DNA of 64,000 nucleotides from Microvelia longipes. Its lineage: Eukaryota > Arthropoda > Insecta > Hemiptera > Veliidae. The DNA is taken from the NCBI GenBank assembly GCA_018340805.1, contig JACMZG010001908.1:19332379-19396378 (forward strand). Direction: 5' to 3'. Below, piece after piece: positions 1-12,800 of this stretch (position 1 is its first letter; each line of letters starts with the position of its first letter). Position numbers and translations under genes: made by a program. The notes under the pieces were generated by a model. It did not search any database and was not told the origin of the DNA. It was given only the letters and a program-made list of their open reading frames with translations.

Positions 1-1724
1 TCAGGGAATAAAGTAAACTTATTAATTAATTTATTATTATTACTTAACTTTCCTAACCCAGAAAAACAAGTTATTTGGGTTGTATTGGCATAGTTTAAGT
101 GTTTACTTGTTACAATGGGACTTGCATATAAATAAACTCTACAGACATTTTGTTGTAAATTTGTTTTATAAAAATATAATATGGTACAAATACAAGCATA
201 CCTTTATTTGTACCATATTAAGCATATTTTAACACTGTTTTCCATTTTATGATGGTAGATTGCTTCATCTATGTATTTTTTCTTGAAGAGTTGAGACTTT
301 TTGTATCATCATTACTTGTTTTATGTTAATCCTTGTTTTTAGCAAAGATTATGTAGTATACCTATGTAGTATACTAAATAATCTTTGGTTTTTAGAATTG
401 TAAAAAACGGAGACAGAAGCACTTTTTGTCGAAAAGTTTTTATTTTTGAAAGCATGTACATTTTCCTGAAAACTTTATTCATCACAAAGAATTGTTTGCT
501 CATTTACAGAAAAATTTTAAGTGCAAATTTCAAGGGGACATAACAAATTGTTACATAGAGATTTTCGTGAAATAAAATTTTATTATACCTTATTATGGTA
601 TAATCTTTTTTAAATGTTATTCTTATAGTATCATTTTTGTATTTGGTTATTACAAAAATGAGTTAAGTAAAGACACTAGGTAAAGTTGACTCTAGAGTTA
701 AAAATATTTAGTAACCTAATAAGCAGACTAAACTAATCAAATAAAGCTTCAAAATGAGTCAACTTGAAAGTAATTATGACAAGTATCCTCCGTATAGAGG
801 CACCAAGGGAATAATTAGAGTTGCCTTTCTAACTTAGAGTTTTGAAAGTTAAGTCAATATTGATAAAAAAGAGTGGGTAGAATTAAGTTAATATGCACAT
901 TATGATGAGTGACTCTTTCCTTCCTTAATAGCCTCTAAAAAAGGGTCATAAAATTATAACAAATTTGAATGTTTTAATGGGTTAGAAATATTAAACCCTT
1001 AAAAGGGAGTCGTTTTATTAATTAAAGAAATGTATTATTTACATATTTGTTTAGAAATAGACATTTGTTTATATTTAAATAATTTTAAAAACAAATAGTG
1101 TTTATTTTAAAAAAACTAATCATTTATTTTAATTTAGTTCACTGTTATCAAAGCAATGTGGCAAACATGGCATGATGATTCCCTACTAAATACTTGCTTA
1201 ATACAAATAAATAAAAACAAACCATCTTTATTGATATAAATAAAAACATTTGTATAAGACCAAACGTCTTTTAAGTTTGATTATGATAAGACTAAAGAAT
1301 AAGAGCCCAGGGGTGATTTTTTAAGTCATAATATTTATGACCATAGGGTCGAGTAAGAAAACCACTGGTTTATAATTTAAATGATTACTCAGCAAAATTT
1401 AAAATTATTATAACTATTTATTTTTAAAAATTCTGAAAAAAAGTTTCAAATGAAATTTGTAGTAATCGAGAAAACCATCTCTTTTAGTCCTGGTAATTTT
1501 TTACGTTTGTCACTTCATTTTTAAGATACAGCCCATCTAAATATCATCTACCCTGACTCTCTAAACTATCAATCACTTATTTGCTTTCATTATATTTTTT
1601 CGTTTAATCGTAGGTAAAAATATTACCAGGACTGAAAATGTTTATTTCCTTGAGTAAATAGCTGTAATTTATCATATAACTATGAAATTATGTACAGAAT
1701 AATCTTAATTTTTTTCAATTTCAA
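1..1724. other. AT-rich non-coding DNA upstream of Mp exon a
   Basis: I see no exon-like segment here. It is probably part of an upstream Mp intron. The one structured site is a hairpin at 335-395, listed separately. Confidence 0.5.
335..395. repeat. Small hairpin related to the 21.8/24.7-kb inverted repeats
   Basis: Arms 343-361 and 369-388 are near-perfect inverted copies of CAAAGATTATGTAGTATAC around a short loop. The same motif occurs at 21797-21835 and, inverted, at 24661-24700, so this looks like two terminal repeats brought together by an internal deletion. Confidence 0.55.
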
Positions 1725-3005
1725 AAATCCTTTATTTATTGATAAAACAAAATTTATAAAAATACAAAAAGAACAAAATACAAAAAAAAGAATAAATAAT
1801 AATTAGATACCAAGTGCATTAATGTATTAGCAACCACAAGATCAAGAGATCTGAGTGTGGGGAAAACAAAAATATAAAGTAAAACAAGTTAATAAGTGGC
1901 ACAAAAGTAAAATGAGGTAAGCCATAATTTGAATATTAAATTAAAGCTAGTGAAAAAAATAAAACAAAAATTAAGGATGACAAACCTTAATATAACAGAA
2001 ACAATAAATTTATTGTATTTATTTATTATTGTACATTTATTGAATAAATTTATAATTTTGCGGAGAGACTCTTTTCTGCGTTCTTTTCATAACAGAAACA
2101 ACTTTTTATTTAAAAGATAATGTTATGGTAAATAAACAAATTTACTAAAAAATTAAATTCAATTATAAAATAAATACCATTGTGAAACGTTTTGTCGTAT
2201 AATGACATTAAAAAATTCAAACCAAAAAACACAAATAACAAAACAAAAAGTGCAAATGACTTGAATGAGATAATATCACATTGCTCATAGTAAAAATTTA
2301 ATTACATATTTTCAATATACAGGAAATAAAAATTATTTTTTCTAAATTATAAACCAATTAGTGTAATTAAAATATCACAAAGAAGAAATAACTTTGGTAC
2401 AAATTAAGATTATTTATTTTGTTTGTTAAATTTATACTATCAGATTTCAAGGGAACAGAATTAGATTGAATCCAATTAAAGATTTCTGTTTTGAAATGTT
2501 TTAAATCTTTAGGTTCCTTCAAACTGTCTGAAAGAGTATTATAAACATTACAATGCCATGATGATGGATTTAGTTTAACTTTAAGGTTGTGGAACGGGTG
2601 AATTTCTTGAGACTATTACTGCCTTGGCTTATATTATGGTTTTTAGTTACTTAAGGGAAATAAACAATAGTTTTTATGGATATAAATAAGAGAACATTTT
2701 AGAAAGATTTGATAAACTGATAATGCCTTAGATAATTTAAAGAGTTCAATCGTACTAAAATCAATTGGCTTATTATAAATTATTTTTAAAACCCTTTTTT
2801 GAATTAGCAGTAAAGTATTAGTGTTCTTACTGGAAGAATTTCCCCAAAAGATAATTACATATGAGAATCTACCTAAGAACATGGCATGATAAAATATTAA
2901 GAGTTGATTAAAAGAGGCAACTTTCTCAAGTTTATAAAAAGCATAAATAACAGTAGCAAGGGTTTTTGTAAAATAAGTTAAATTGTTCCACAATATTTTT
3001 TCTTA
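1725..3005 (-). mobile_element. 5'-truncated LINE relic (CR1/Jockey type)
   Basis: On the minus strand, 2643-2993 codes 116 residues with the C-terminal part of a non-LTR retrotransposon polymerase: YHAMFLGRFSYVIIFWGNSS, then LLIQKRVLKIIYNK. Downstream, in other frames, 2440-2600 continues with DSLKEPKDLKHFKTEIFNWI, typical of the end of such ORFs. The 3' end at about 1725-1740 is an AATAAATAAAGG-like tail. Only the last few hundred codons remain, with frameshifts, so the element is dead. Confidence 0.72.
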
Positions 3006-3828
3006 AAATTAAGTTTAGACGACAGCCTATTGTCCAGCCTCAGAGTAAAACACCAGACCAAGGCTTTTTTAGTTTACTCTATGGTCTTGTAAATCCCAGA
3101 CTAAAAGTAGTGCATCTAAAATAACTATTTTAGATTAAGCTATTTAAATAACTATTTTAAATTTGATTAAAAGCTTAATTAAATTTAATATTGAAAGAAT
3201 TCTGACTCGAATAAAAAGAGTTATTTAGCAGTAACACTGTTTACTGTCTAGTTTTAGAGTCAGGTGATTGACACTCTGGAAAAATGATTAATACAAAACT
3301 AATAATAAAACTATTAAAACAATAGTTAGGTTAATAAATTATATGAAGTGTAATAATTTAAATATAAATGATTTATTTTAGTTTTGTTGTCTTGGTAAAT
3401 CAGCACTTTTTAATTAATAGTTTAATTTAGTTTTTGTCAGTCTGGTATTGTAGGAATAAATTCTAGAGTTTTTAGTTAAGTCATATTGTTTCTCATAAAT
3501 TTGTAAAATTTATTGGAGCATATTAAAAAGTGATTATCCATACAATTATATTAAGAAATGTGTTAGCCACAGATGAGGTGTAGGCCTCGTACTAAAAAAA
3601 CCTCATAACGTCATTAGAAATTCTCTTTATTAGGAAATATTTTTATATTTTTTATTTTGCTTAAAAGTGGTACCATTTTGATTTACCACCTTAAATCTAA
3701 TCAATTTATTCCTCTCATAGGACTTTTTTTTAACCATGTTAAAAAATACTTATTGAGGAAATAAGATATTATTGTAGATAACTTGTTCGTCTAAGACATA
3801 AATTAATTTTATTTTTTTCCTCTATCAG

Positions 3829-3892
3829 GAAGCTATTATGGGTTCAGGATTTGACAGTCCAATGGGCAGACCAGGAAGTCCAGGGCCTAAAG
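3829..3892 (+). CDS. Mp: Mp exon a: start of visible collagen
   Basis: A pyrimidine-rich tract and CAG precede the exon and GTAATG follows it. It reads [21 protein letters not shown] and ends in phase 1, the split Gly being completed in the next exon. Only the last residues are regular Gly-X-Y, so this looks like a transition from a non-collagenous segment into a triple helix. I find no further exon between 1 and 3828. Confidence 0.8.
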
Positions 3893-6800
3893 GTAATGTT
3901 CAATCATTTTTTAAATATATTAATGCAATAATAATGTAAACACATCAGCGTCAAAATAAGACATTTTGGGTTGGAAATGGAGCTCAAATATTGACTTTGA
4001 AAAAAGGTTTTTTTTAGTTTGTCTACAACAGCACCTAGAATAATTTTCTTTACTTAAGGAAAACATTTCAGGTGTCATTCATTTATCTCAAACATTCAAA
4101 TGCAAAAATAGAGGACGTTGTTCCTCTCTATCCTTGAATCAAAATGAATCAGCATTAAACTATGTTTTATTTCTAAACCCTATATTTATATTATCAAAAG
4201 CATCAGCATTTTAATTCAATTCTTAAAAAAATGCCTTTGTTATCCTAAATATTTATTATTGAAAATTTCTATAAATTACAATATTAATACAGCTCAAAAA
4301 CAAAAGGAAAAAGGTAAATTTTTACCTCATGAAATTAGAGTAAAAAATGTTTGATTAAATATAAGAATCATAACTAATCTCTTTTATTTGTAGAATTTAA
4401 AGACAAAAAAAATAAATTAAAGAATGTTGTACTGTAGCAGTATGTGTATTGAATCAAAGCGAAAATAAAAATTATATTTTCCTTGACTGGCTTTATTTAA
4501 GTATTATATCTCATTATCATTTGTATTTAGATCTATTTTTTCAAGTTTGATTCAATTATATTACAGGTGAAACTGGTCCACTAGGACCTCAAGGTCTGAA
4601 AGGAGATAAAGGAGCACCAGGAAGTAAAGGAGAAAGAGGTGATATTGGATCTAAAGGTGGAAAAGGAGAAAAGGTAATATTGTTGACTGATCACTTTGCT
4701 ACCGAATTTTAGTCAATTTTTTTGTTGTTGTAAAAACAGAACTAAACAATTAAACTATTTAATTAAAATACATTATATTTATTCATTTTAAAAATTAAAT
4801 AGTTCAATAATAACATACATTTATTTTGGTCAATAAATATTTAATTTAAATAACTACTATTGCTTATATTGGTAGACATGTATAGCATCAAGGCAAAAAG
4901 TTTGAAGACTTTATTCTGCCTCTCTATGCTATGTATCCTTCACTTGGCCCATTTACTAGCCTATCTGTTAGAACCTTTTCCCACCATCATACTTTCTTTT
5001 CACTCTAATAGAAAGTAATTTTTTCAACACATTTTTCTCAAGAAACCCCAGACCCAATTTTTTATCTATTGTGTGTAATAGATAGGAAAAAAGACCTTTC
5101 AGGAAGTAATTTTTTATTACCAGAAGGGTGTGTGTAAATGGATAGTGATTGCTTCTGAATTTGTGAGATATTATAGGCATATAAAAACCAGTAGTGGCAG
5201 AATCCTTAAGGACTTAATCATATTCAGACACTTCTTATAGGTTACTTATTGTACAAAAATGGCAGCTGTCCATGCCAATGGTTAGCAAAAAATATAAATA
5301 AAAAATGTTTTGCAAAGTTGACTATCTTTATCTCTTTGTCATGTAAAGGAAACTACTTTTTTTTATAGGAACCCCTTTTCACCACTTAGGTAGTGTCTAT
5401 ATTGGATTTAACTTTGTATTTCGTAATTGAAACACTATATTGCAAACCTTTAAGTCCAAACTAAATTTATCAAGTATCTTAAAATTTAAGATTACTTTAA
5501 AAATATTAGTATGCCTCTTTGGGTTACAAAGGCAAAATAGCGCCTGGCATCTGTTGCTATAGCAACGAAATTAATTAAAGTAAAACAGAAAATATCACTC
5601 AACTTTTAATTTTCAGCCCGATAAAAGGTAAATTCACCCTTAGGGTTTTTTCCTAAAAAATTTTAATTTTGCTGTTATTAAATGTCAAACTTCATTTTTA
5701 GTCATTTTCAATTCAATGCTATTTAGAAATTGCATGTGATAAAGGTTCAGAGTTGCAACCAATGAGATATTTTTTTATAGAACATATAAAATTCGTATCA
5801 CATTATAGGGGTTCCAATTTTAATTCAATATGGTATGGCAGCAACCAAAAAGCTAGAAAAAAGTTTACCTACCAAAAAAATTGTTTTTATGCATGATGAA
5901 GATAGCAACCAACTGCTGTTTGATAACTCAAATATGATCAAAAATAATTACCTGTTTTAAAAACTTTTGCGGCACCCTGCATATAACAACTACATGATAA
6001 CATTCTATCACTTTTGACGAACGCTTCATAATTTATCATAAGACAGTGAACTAGCTATATTAATTGATATTTTGTTTTCCCTTTATCATAAAAGATTGGG
6101 TTATTTATCATTTATAAAGGTAATTTTTGTTTTCCTTTTGTTCCTAAATAGGGAAAAGGGGGAAACAGGTCCTAGAAAACAGAGTGGTGTAGGTTTGATG
6201 CCACTTTTTAGTTACTTCTTATAGCATTTTGATAATTGCTAACCAAAAAGTAGCAAAACAATAACCAATGTAAATTCTTGACTAAATGAAAATTGAAGTT
6301 CTCATGTTTATAGGACAATCACATAACAGCTGATAGACTTCAATTTTTTATAGATTGGTTTTTAAATTAGTTACTCTGATTTGATTTACATCTCTTGTGT
6401 CTGAAGATTAAGATACTACTACTAAAATTACAGTACTCCTCATAATTTTTAAGTATGAATAAGAAAAAACTTGTTTACAATATTTATTTGAATTGTTTTT
6501 AACAGGGAGAGATGGGTACTATGGGGATGCAGGGATTTAAAGGAGAACCAGGCCCACCTGGGTTAGATGGGCTCCCAGGAATACCTGGTGGTAATGGTAG
6601 ACCTGCTATCAAAGGAGAAAAAGGTAATGGATATTTTTATTGTGTTTATAATAATTCTATATTAAAATAGACCTAAATATTTTTAAGTGTTCTTGGTTAC
6701 ACTACCAAAAAGAAGGTACATTAATCAAAAATAAGTTTCATATATTAAGAAATAAATTTCACTGTTTTTATATGAGCTTGATTCATCAGCAGTTTTAGGT

Positions 6801-9800
6801 CTAAATTTTAAAGAACCGCTTGGATTGCCTTGAAATTTGAAACACACTTAGAAAAAATGTCAAGAAAAAAGTTATATGATGCTGATGTGTGCTATTACCC
6901 TCCTCAGGGGTGAAAATATTTCACCTTAAAATAACACTGGGATTCGATAGAGTTCAATTTTAAGTAAAAAATGTTCTATAGACTTTTCCTGTTAAATTAA
7001 TACTTTCCGAGTTATACACGATTGAAATTGTTACTTTTGTACCTGAAAAATGCATGTTTTTGAGTGGTTTTTTAAAATAACTCAAAAAATGTAAATTTTA
7101 TGAAAAAAAAAATATTAGAATAAAAAAGAAGCCATTTAAAATAACAGTTCGAATGGTTTTTTTAAAAATATTTATCCCTATAATACATCCCGAGTTTGAC
7201 TTTACCAATTGATCACTGGTCAAAAAGATCCTAGACCTAGTCCGGGGAAAAGGATTATTCTGACCTGGACCAATTGAGGGGATTGTACAATACAGGCTAT
7301 ATAGACTTCTAGGCGCAGTGCAAATGGGGTCTATCCTCGACTCCAACCCCAATCATTAATAATAATAATACATCCCGAGTTACAGCCTGATGAAGGTGAA
7401 GATTTATAAAAATTTGTATCAATAAATAACTTCAAAAAGAGTAGTTTTTTAAAAAAAATCATAGAATGTTTTTTAAAGTGTTTAAAAAGACCTTTTAATA
7501 TGAGCTATGGTGATTTGGATTAAAAATAATAGTGCGATTACAAAAAGAAGATATGTCTCTTTAAAAAAATGAGGCATTAAACGTATTTCTTTTCCACAAA
7601 AATGAAAATTAATTTTTACCGTTGCACAATTATCTTTATTCATGTACTGACAATGGATCCTGAGGTTTGCAGCTGTTTAAAATACTTAGATTTAAAAAAA
7701 AAATATTATATAATTTTTTTATTTTTTTCAAAATAATTCAAAAACTAATGCAAATATGAAAAATGTAGTATATTGTGTCTTGAAAATTTTTTTTTTTATA
7801 AATTTCTCAATGATGAAAATTAACTGAGATATTAGAGTTTAAAGTTTGCACATAAGTGTGTGAAGTACTTTTTCAAGCCCTTCAAATCGCATGCTTTCAA
7901 AATAGAGGGCTTCAAAAAAGTTCAAATTTTCAGAGGTTGTAGCCCTTGAAATTCCCTTCAAATGAGCTGTCATGAATTGAAATGTTTTAAAATTAAAGAA
8001 GTTATCATTAAAAAACCATTTATGTTTTTCTGTCAACTTTTTCAGAATAAATAAATAACGTATCAATATCTCCAGTTTTGATCATTTCGGAGCAGCAAAA
8101 TACTCTTATAATTTCATTATAAGGGGTGGTTTAACAGGGTTGAAACTATTAAATAGCATATTTCATTTTAAAATATTATTGATTTTTTTGAAAATTTTGC
8201 ACCAGAGGGTAGTTTTTAAGGGTTGAAAATACCAATATATTATAAAATACATTTTAATATAAAAAGTAAATCTTTGTTTGACATATTGAAACGTTATTAA
8301 GATTTAAATAACGCAAAATTATGATATTATCAATTTTTTTTATAAAAGGGTAGTTTTCACCCCTTAAAAATAAAAAGCACACATTTGCATCCTATAACTT
8401 TTGATGAGGGAGGTAAAATGAGCTTACTTACAAAGTTTCATCAAAGTTGGTGTGGTTCTTTAAAATTAAGAGGTTTTGCGATATTTTACCGCTAACGAAT
8501 GGACCACATATTAAAAAAAATGGCAGCACTTTATTTTATGTATTTTTAAAAGTGGTGGGTTTATAATATCAACATAAAAAATCAAGGTAAAGTTGCTAAT
8601 GGGAACAATTAATTTTAAATACTTCAAAACATTTATTATTTCCAAGTTATTAATTTAAGTGATTTTCTGCTACAACAAGGTCCAAATCACACCTATATTG
8701 TTATGCATTACATCATTTCAAAAACATAAATGGAATCTGAGAGTTCTATGTCTCCTTTTAAAACTTTATCAAAAAATTAAAAAGTTGAAAAGTTTATAAA
8801 AAAAGGATTAATATCAGACATCTGGGTTGAATAATAGAATAATCTGGGGACATATTATTAAGCTGAAAAATACCTGCAATTTTTAATTACTTCAGTTTGC
8901 TGAATTTTAACTCAGCTATCAAGTTAGCTAGTAAAACTAGCTGCCGAGAAACTTTTTGAAAAATGTCAATGTGGAAGATTATTATCAATGTACTTAGCCA
9001 TTTTATTATTTAAAACCATGTTATAGTAATTATTGTTAAGTACTTAAATTGAAGTGAATTAGTAAAAAAAACTTAAACCTATTTATGAAGTTGTCAAATA
9101 ATTATTAATTATGATTGGGAAAATTAGCATATTGTTGTTGTACTATGGCTCCATTAAATTGGTCTCTAAATACAATACTAAAATTAAGGCGCCAAGGTCA
9201 TATTCTCCTAGCTAGCAAAACTTAGCAGCTAACTTTTTGAAATTGCATTTAAAAAAACAATAATATAAATAATAAAAGCTCAAATACTTATAAAATAATG
9301 GTAGTTAATGATTTTTTTTTAAACAAAAAGCTCTGTACAGTTCATATTAACCTGAACCAATTTTTTTGTTTAAAACTTTTTTTATTTAAAATTAAACCCT
9401 TTTAAGAAATGACACTTACCTCTCCATAAAAAATTCAATTTAGACTTCTTGAAATTGTTTGGAACAGTCGTTCCCAATGTGGGCGATGAAGAATTTTAAG
9501 GGAACGATGAATCAGAAGAGTAAAAGGCTAGAAGGAAATATAAAAAATCAGGTATGGGGTACCTCGGATTATCTACGCTCACCTTCCCTACTTCGCTCAT
9601 TCTCAGATTATACAATTTGCCAAATTTATCATACAACACGTCTTTGGACTTGCTTCACTTGTCTTCTGTTTCATTCTCAGCGGTCACCCATACAGCACTG
9701 ACCTCGCTCATTGCTGCTTAACTTTTATGATCCAACAAAACACATTGATATACTTGAATAAAAACAAAACTTGGTGCACTTATTTCTTGCGTAAAGGTGT

Positions 9801-12800
9801 ACACTTGTACTAAATTTCAACTCAATTGGATTACTTTTTGATTTTTCACAATTTAAAAAAAACGTACACAAGTCATTAAATAAAAATTGAACTGATGCTG
9901 ATAATGAGATGAAACTTAGCACATTTGTTAGTTTTATATGTGGCTACATGCGTGCCAAATCTCAATATTTCAAAATTTTTACGAAATCATTATAGCAGGT
10001 TAATGACGTCATGAAAAAATTATTTCCCTAATAGCACAGCTACAGTTTCAACTCTTAATACACCAGGAGCTAAGATGATAACAGACACATACTCACATAG
10101 AGATAGACAACTTTGTTAAATCCACTCAGAAGATCTTAAAAACACCTGTAACGGATAAATCCGGTAACATCCCAGGTTCAAATTTTTTCGCTAACACAAT
10201 ACTTTTCCTTCATACCTATGTTGTATAGGAAATAAATGAGGAAAAGTAAAAATAGCTCTTAATTTAAATGAATTGATGCAGATAACATTTTACATGTAAA
10301 TCATAGATGTTAGTTATCTACAAAATAGTACTCCCTTTAACAAAAGGTATTTTATTGTGTTTGTTGCTCATCATTAGGTATATATAATTAAAAAAATGTT
10401 ACAATGTTTTTTCTCGTTTTTTCGCATGAAGTAACAATTCTATAAAATAAAGAAATGTAGAGGGTTAAAAAAAGGCCATAAATATTGCATAAAAATGCAC
10501 TTTTAGAAAACGATCATTTTTTTGGCTCTCTTTGCTTGCATCCTGGGTTGTTTATCAATGCTTCACACAAGCAATGATAATAATCAATTTGAAAGTAGAA
10601 CAGTTTATGATTAAGCTTAAGTTGTGATCAGGAACCTCCCATGAAAAATAATTGCTACGAAACTTAAGAGAGAGATAACAATGCAATATAAACTTTCATC
10701 TTTATATTTTAAAATCTTAATTCTTTTTCAGATAGTTCGTCCTTTTCTTTCCTTTTCTACAATTATTTCATGGAATCAAAAGAGTAAATTAAATCAGCCC
10801 TATTGTTAAAGTATGAAAACCTAATCAAATAAAACTCACATTACGTAATCTATGTTACTTATTATATAATTAAATTATAAAAAACTCTTACATTGCTTGA
10901 GCAATTATTCAAAATTTAGTAATTTCGATACAAGTTTCAGTATCTGTATATTCAAATTCTGTATTTTTATACAGAAGTAGTTTTAGTACAAACTGATAAG
11001 GGTTAATTTACGGTCAAAAGTTTAAATTAGTGTTTTTATTTTATCTGACCACTTTCCCATCAATTTTAACTAGTTTAAATAGTTTGGTCAATAATTTTGT
11101 ATTAGTTTAGTGATTTTTGAGCCAGTTGCTTGCCTTTAAAGCAATAACTGTTTATTGCCTTTAAAGGCAAGTAGGTTTGGTTTAACTAACATGGCTGTTT
11201 AAGCCACTTTTATTATGAATATCGTAGCTAAAATGCCCAGTTAAGTAATTTCAGAGTACCACTCATAGAAATGTATACTAGAGGGGGCATAGCCTATCTC
11301 TACACATTGAGAGGCCTGAAACATCTTTTTGGGGCTCTGTGTAACCTGATTGAAACCTTTTCCAAGAGTGAGTTAAGGTTATAATAAATCAATTGATTTC
11401 GCCCACCCACACATTGCTTGTGTTTTGATTTGTATTTTGAATATTCTGCTATAAGAGTCAATGTAATTTAGAATAAGGTTGCTTTTTCAATGTTTCAAAA
11501 TGTAACCTGTAGGGCCTCTCTAGTAATAATATCTCTATGGTGGCGCTCCTGTTAAAACTTGAAAGGAGAAAAAAGTACTATACAAGGAAGTAGTTTACAT
11601 ATATATTGTAAACATAAAAGTCCATAAAGGAGCAGCAGAAACGTCCATATTCTTGATCTTTCTCATAGATTAACTTATATTGTTATAGAGTTTTACGTCT
11701 ACGGTACTGGGTGAACGCAAAAGAACGTTCTAGCATCAAATATAAAAAAATCTTAAAAGGTCATCTTAACTACATATTTTTTGGCTTAAGTGTTAAGTCA
11801 CGGAGATGACCTTTAGCGTAAACAAACAAACAATCGTATTGATTCTCTTTCTTGGTGTAGCTAGAGTGTACTGATGCGTTGCTGTACAGTAACGCCTAGA
11901 CTATAAAAGAGGAAAGCGAGGTTCTTACAGCGCTAGCAAGATAAGCAACTTCCTTATGGAAAGTGTTAGATTTGACTCCAGATCAATACACTACAATAAT
12001 ACATGTGTACACAATAAGTTTCGGTTTTTACAAATTTATATATTTATTAAAAATAACTTAAAAACAAAAATAATAATAATATGGAATCTTACAAGTTATT
12101 TGGAAAAACATTCTGTATAAAATGAACTCGTGGTCGAATCTTAGCGCCTGTGAGATTCCCGTCGCCTTCCGTCTTCATAGATGTTGCTGCTTAGATTTAG
12201 TTAAGCTTCTTGAAACCAATATCAGCTGCGTATTCTCTGAAGCACTGTCTGCACATGTTAAGTGCGTACTTCCTGATGAGACCGTGTCTGTTGGCGCAAG
12301 CACGGCAAGATCTGCTGCCCTGTCCGTATCTCCTTGGGTGAGAGTACATAATATTAGCGTGACCCATGATTGAATAAAAAGTTAAACTAACGTATTTAAC
12401 AGACTAAAAACTTAAGAAAAGTCGGAAAACTTTAAAAATGTGAACACGTGAACGTGAAAACAAGATGTGAAAGGTTAGAAGGCGAGGTTTTGTGAATTTA
12501 GGTTATTGAACTGTGACGTCATTTCAAGAGATGAAACCACACCCTTTCTAAGCATAGATCTACCAACACCTCCTACTGTCGTAGCAAACCCCCCTCTAGA
12601 ATTTTCATAGCCCCCCTTTCTTTATTGATTTTTAAATAAAAAATTAATTTGCGTATTAAATTTAAAATAACCAATATTTTATTTTATTAAAAATCTAATT
12701 CAAATTAGCACAAAACTTGTAACGTGCTGTAGAAATTACAGTTTTTATGTCTTTTACGGAACTTATCTGAAATTTGTAGGTTATACTACGTCGCAATACA

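Noticed and set aside
9459..9701. 80-residue frame near 9.5 kb
   Set aside because: It overlaps the 5S-related repeat in antisense.
12122..12373. 83-residue plus-strand open frame
   Set aside because: It is the antisense shadow of the RpS29 coding sequence.
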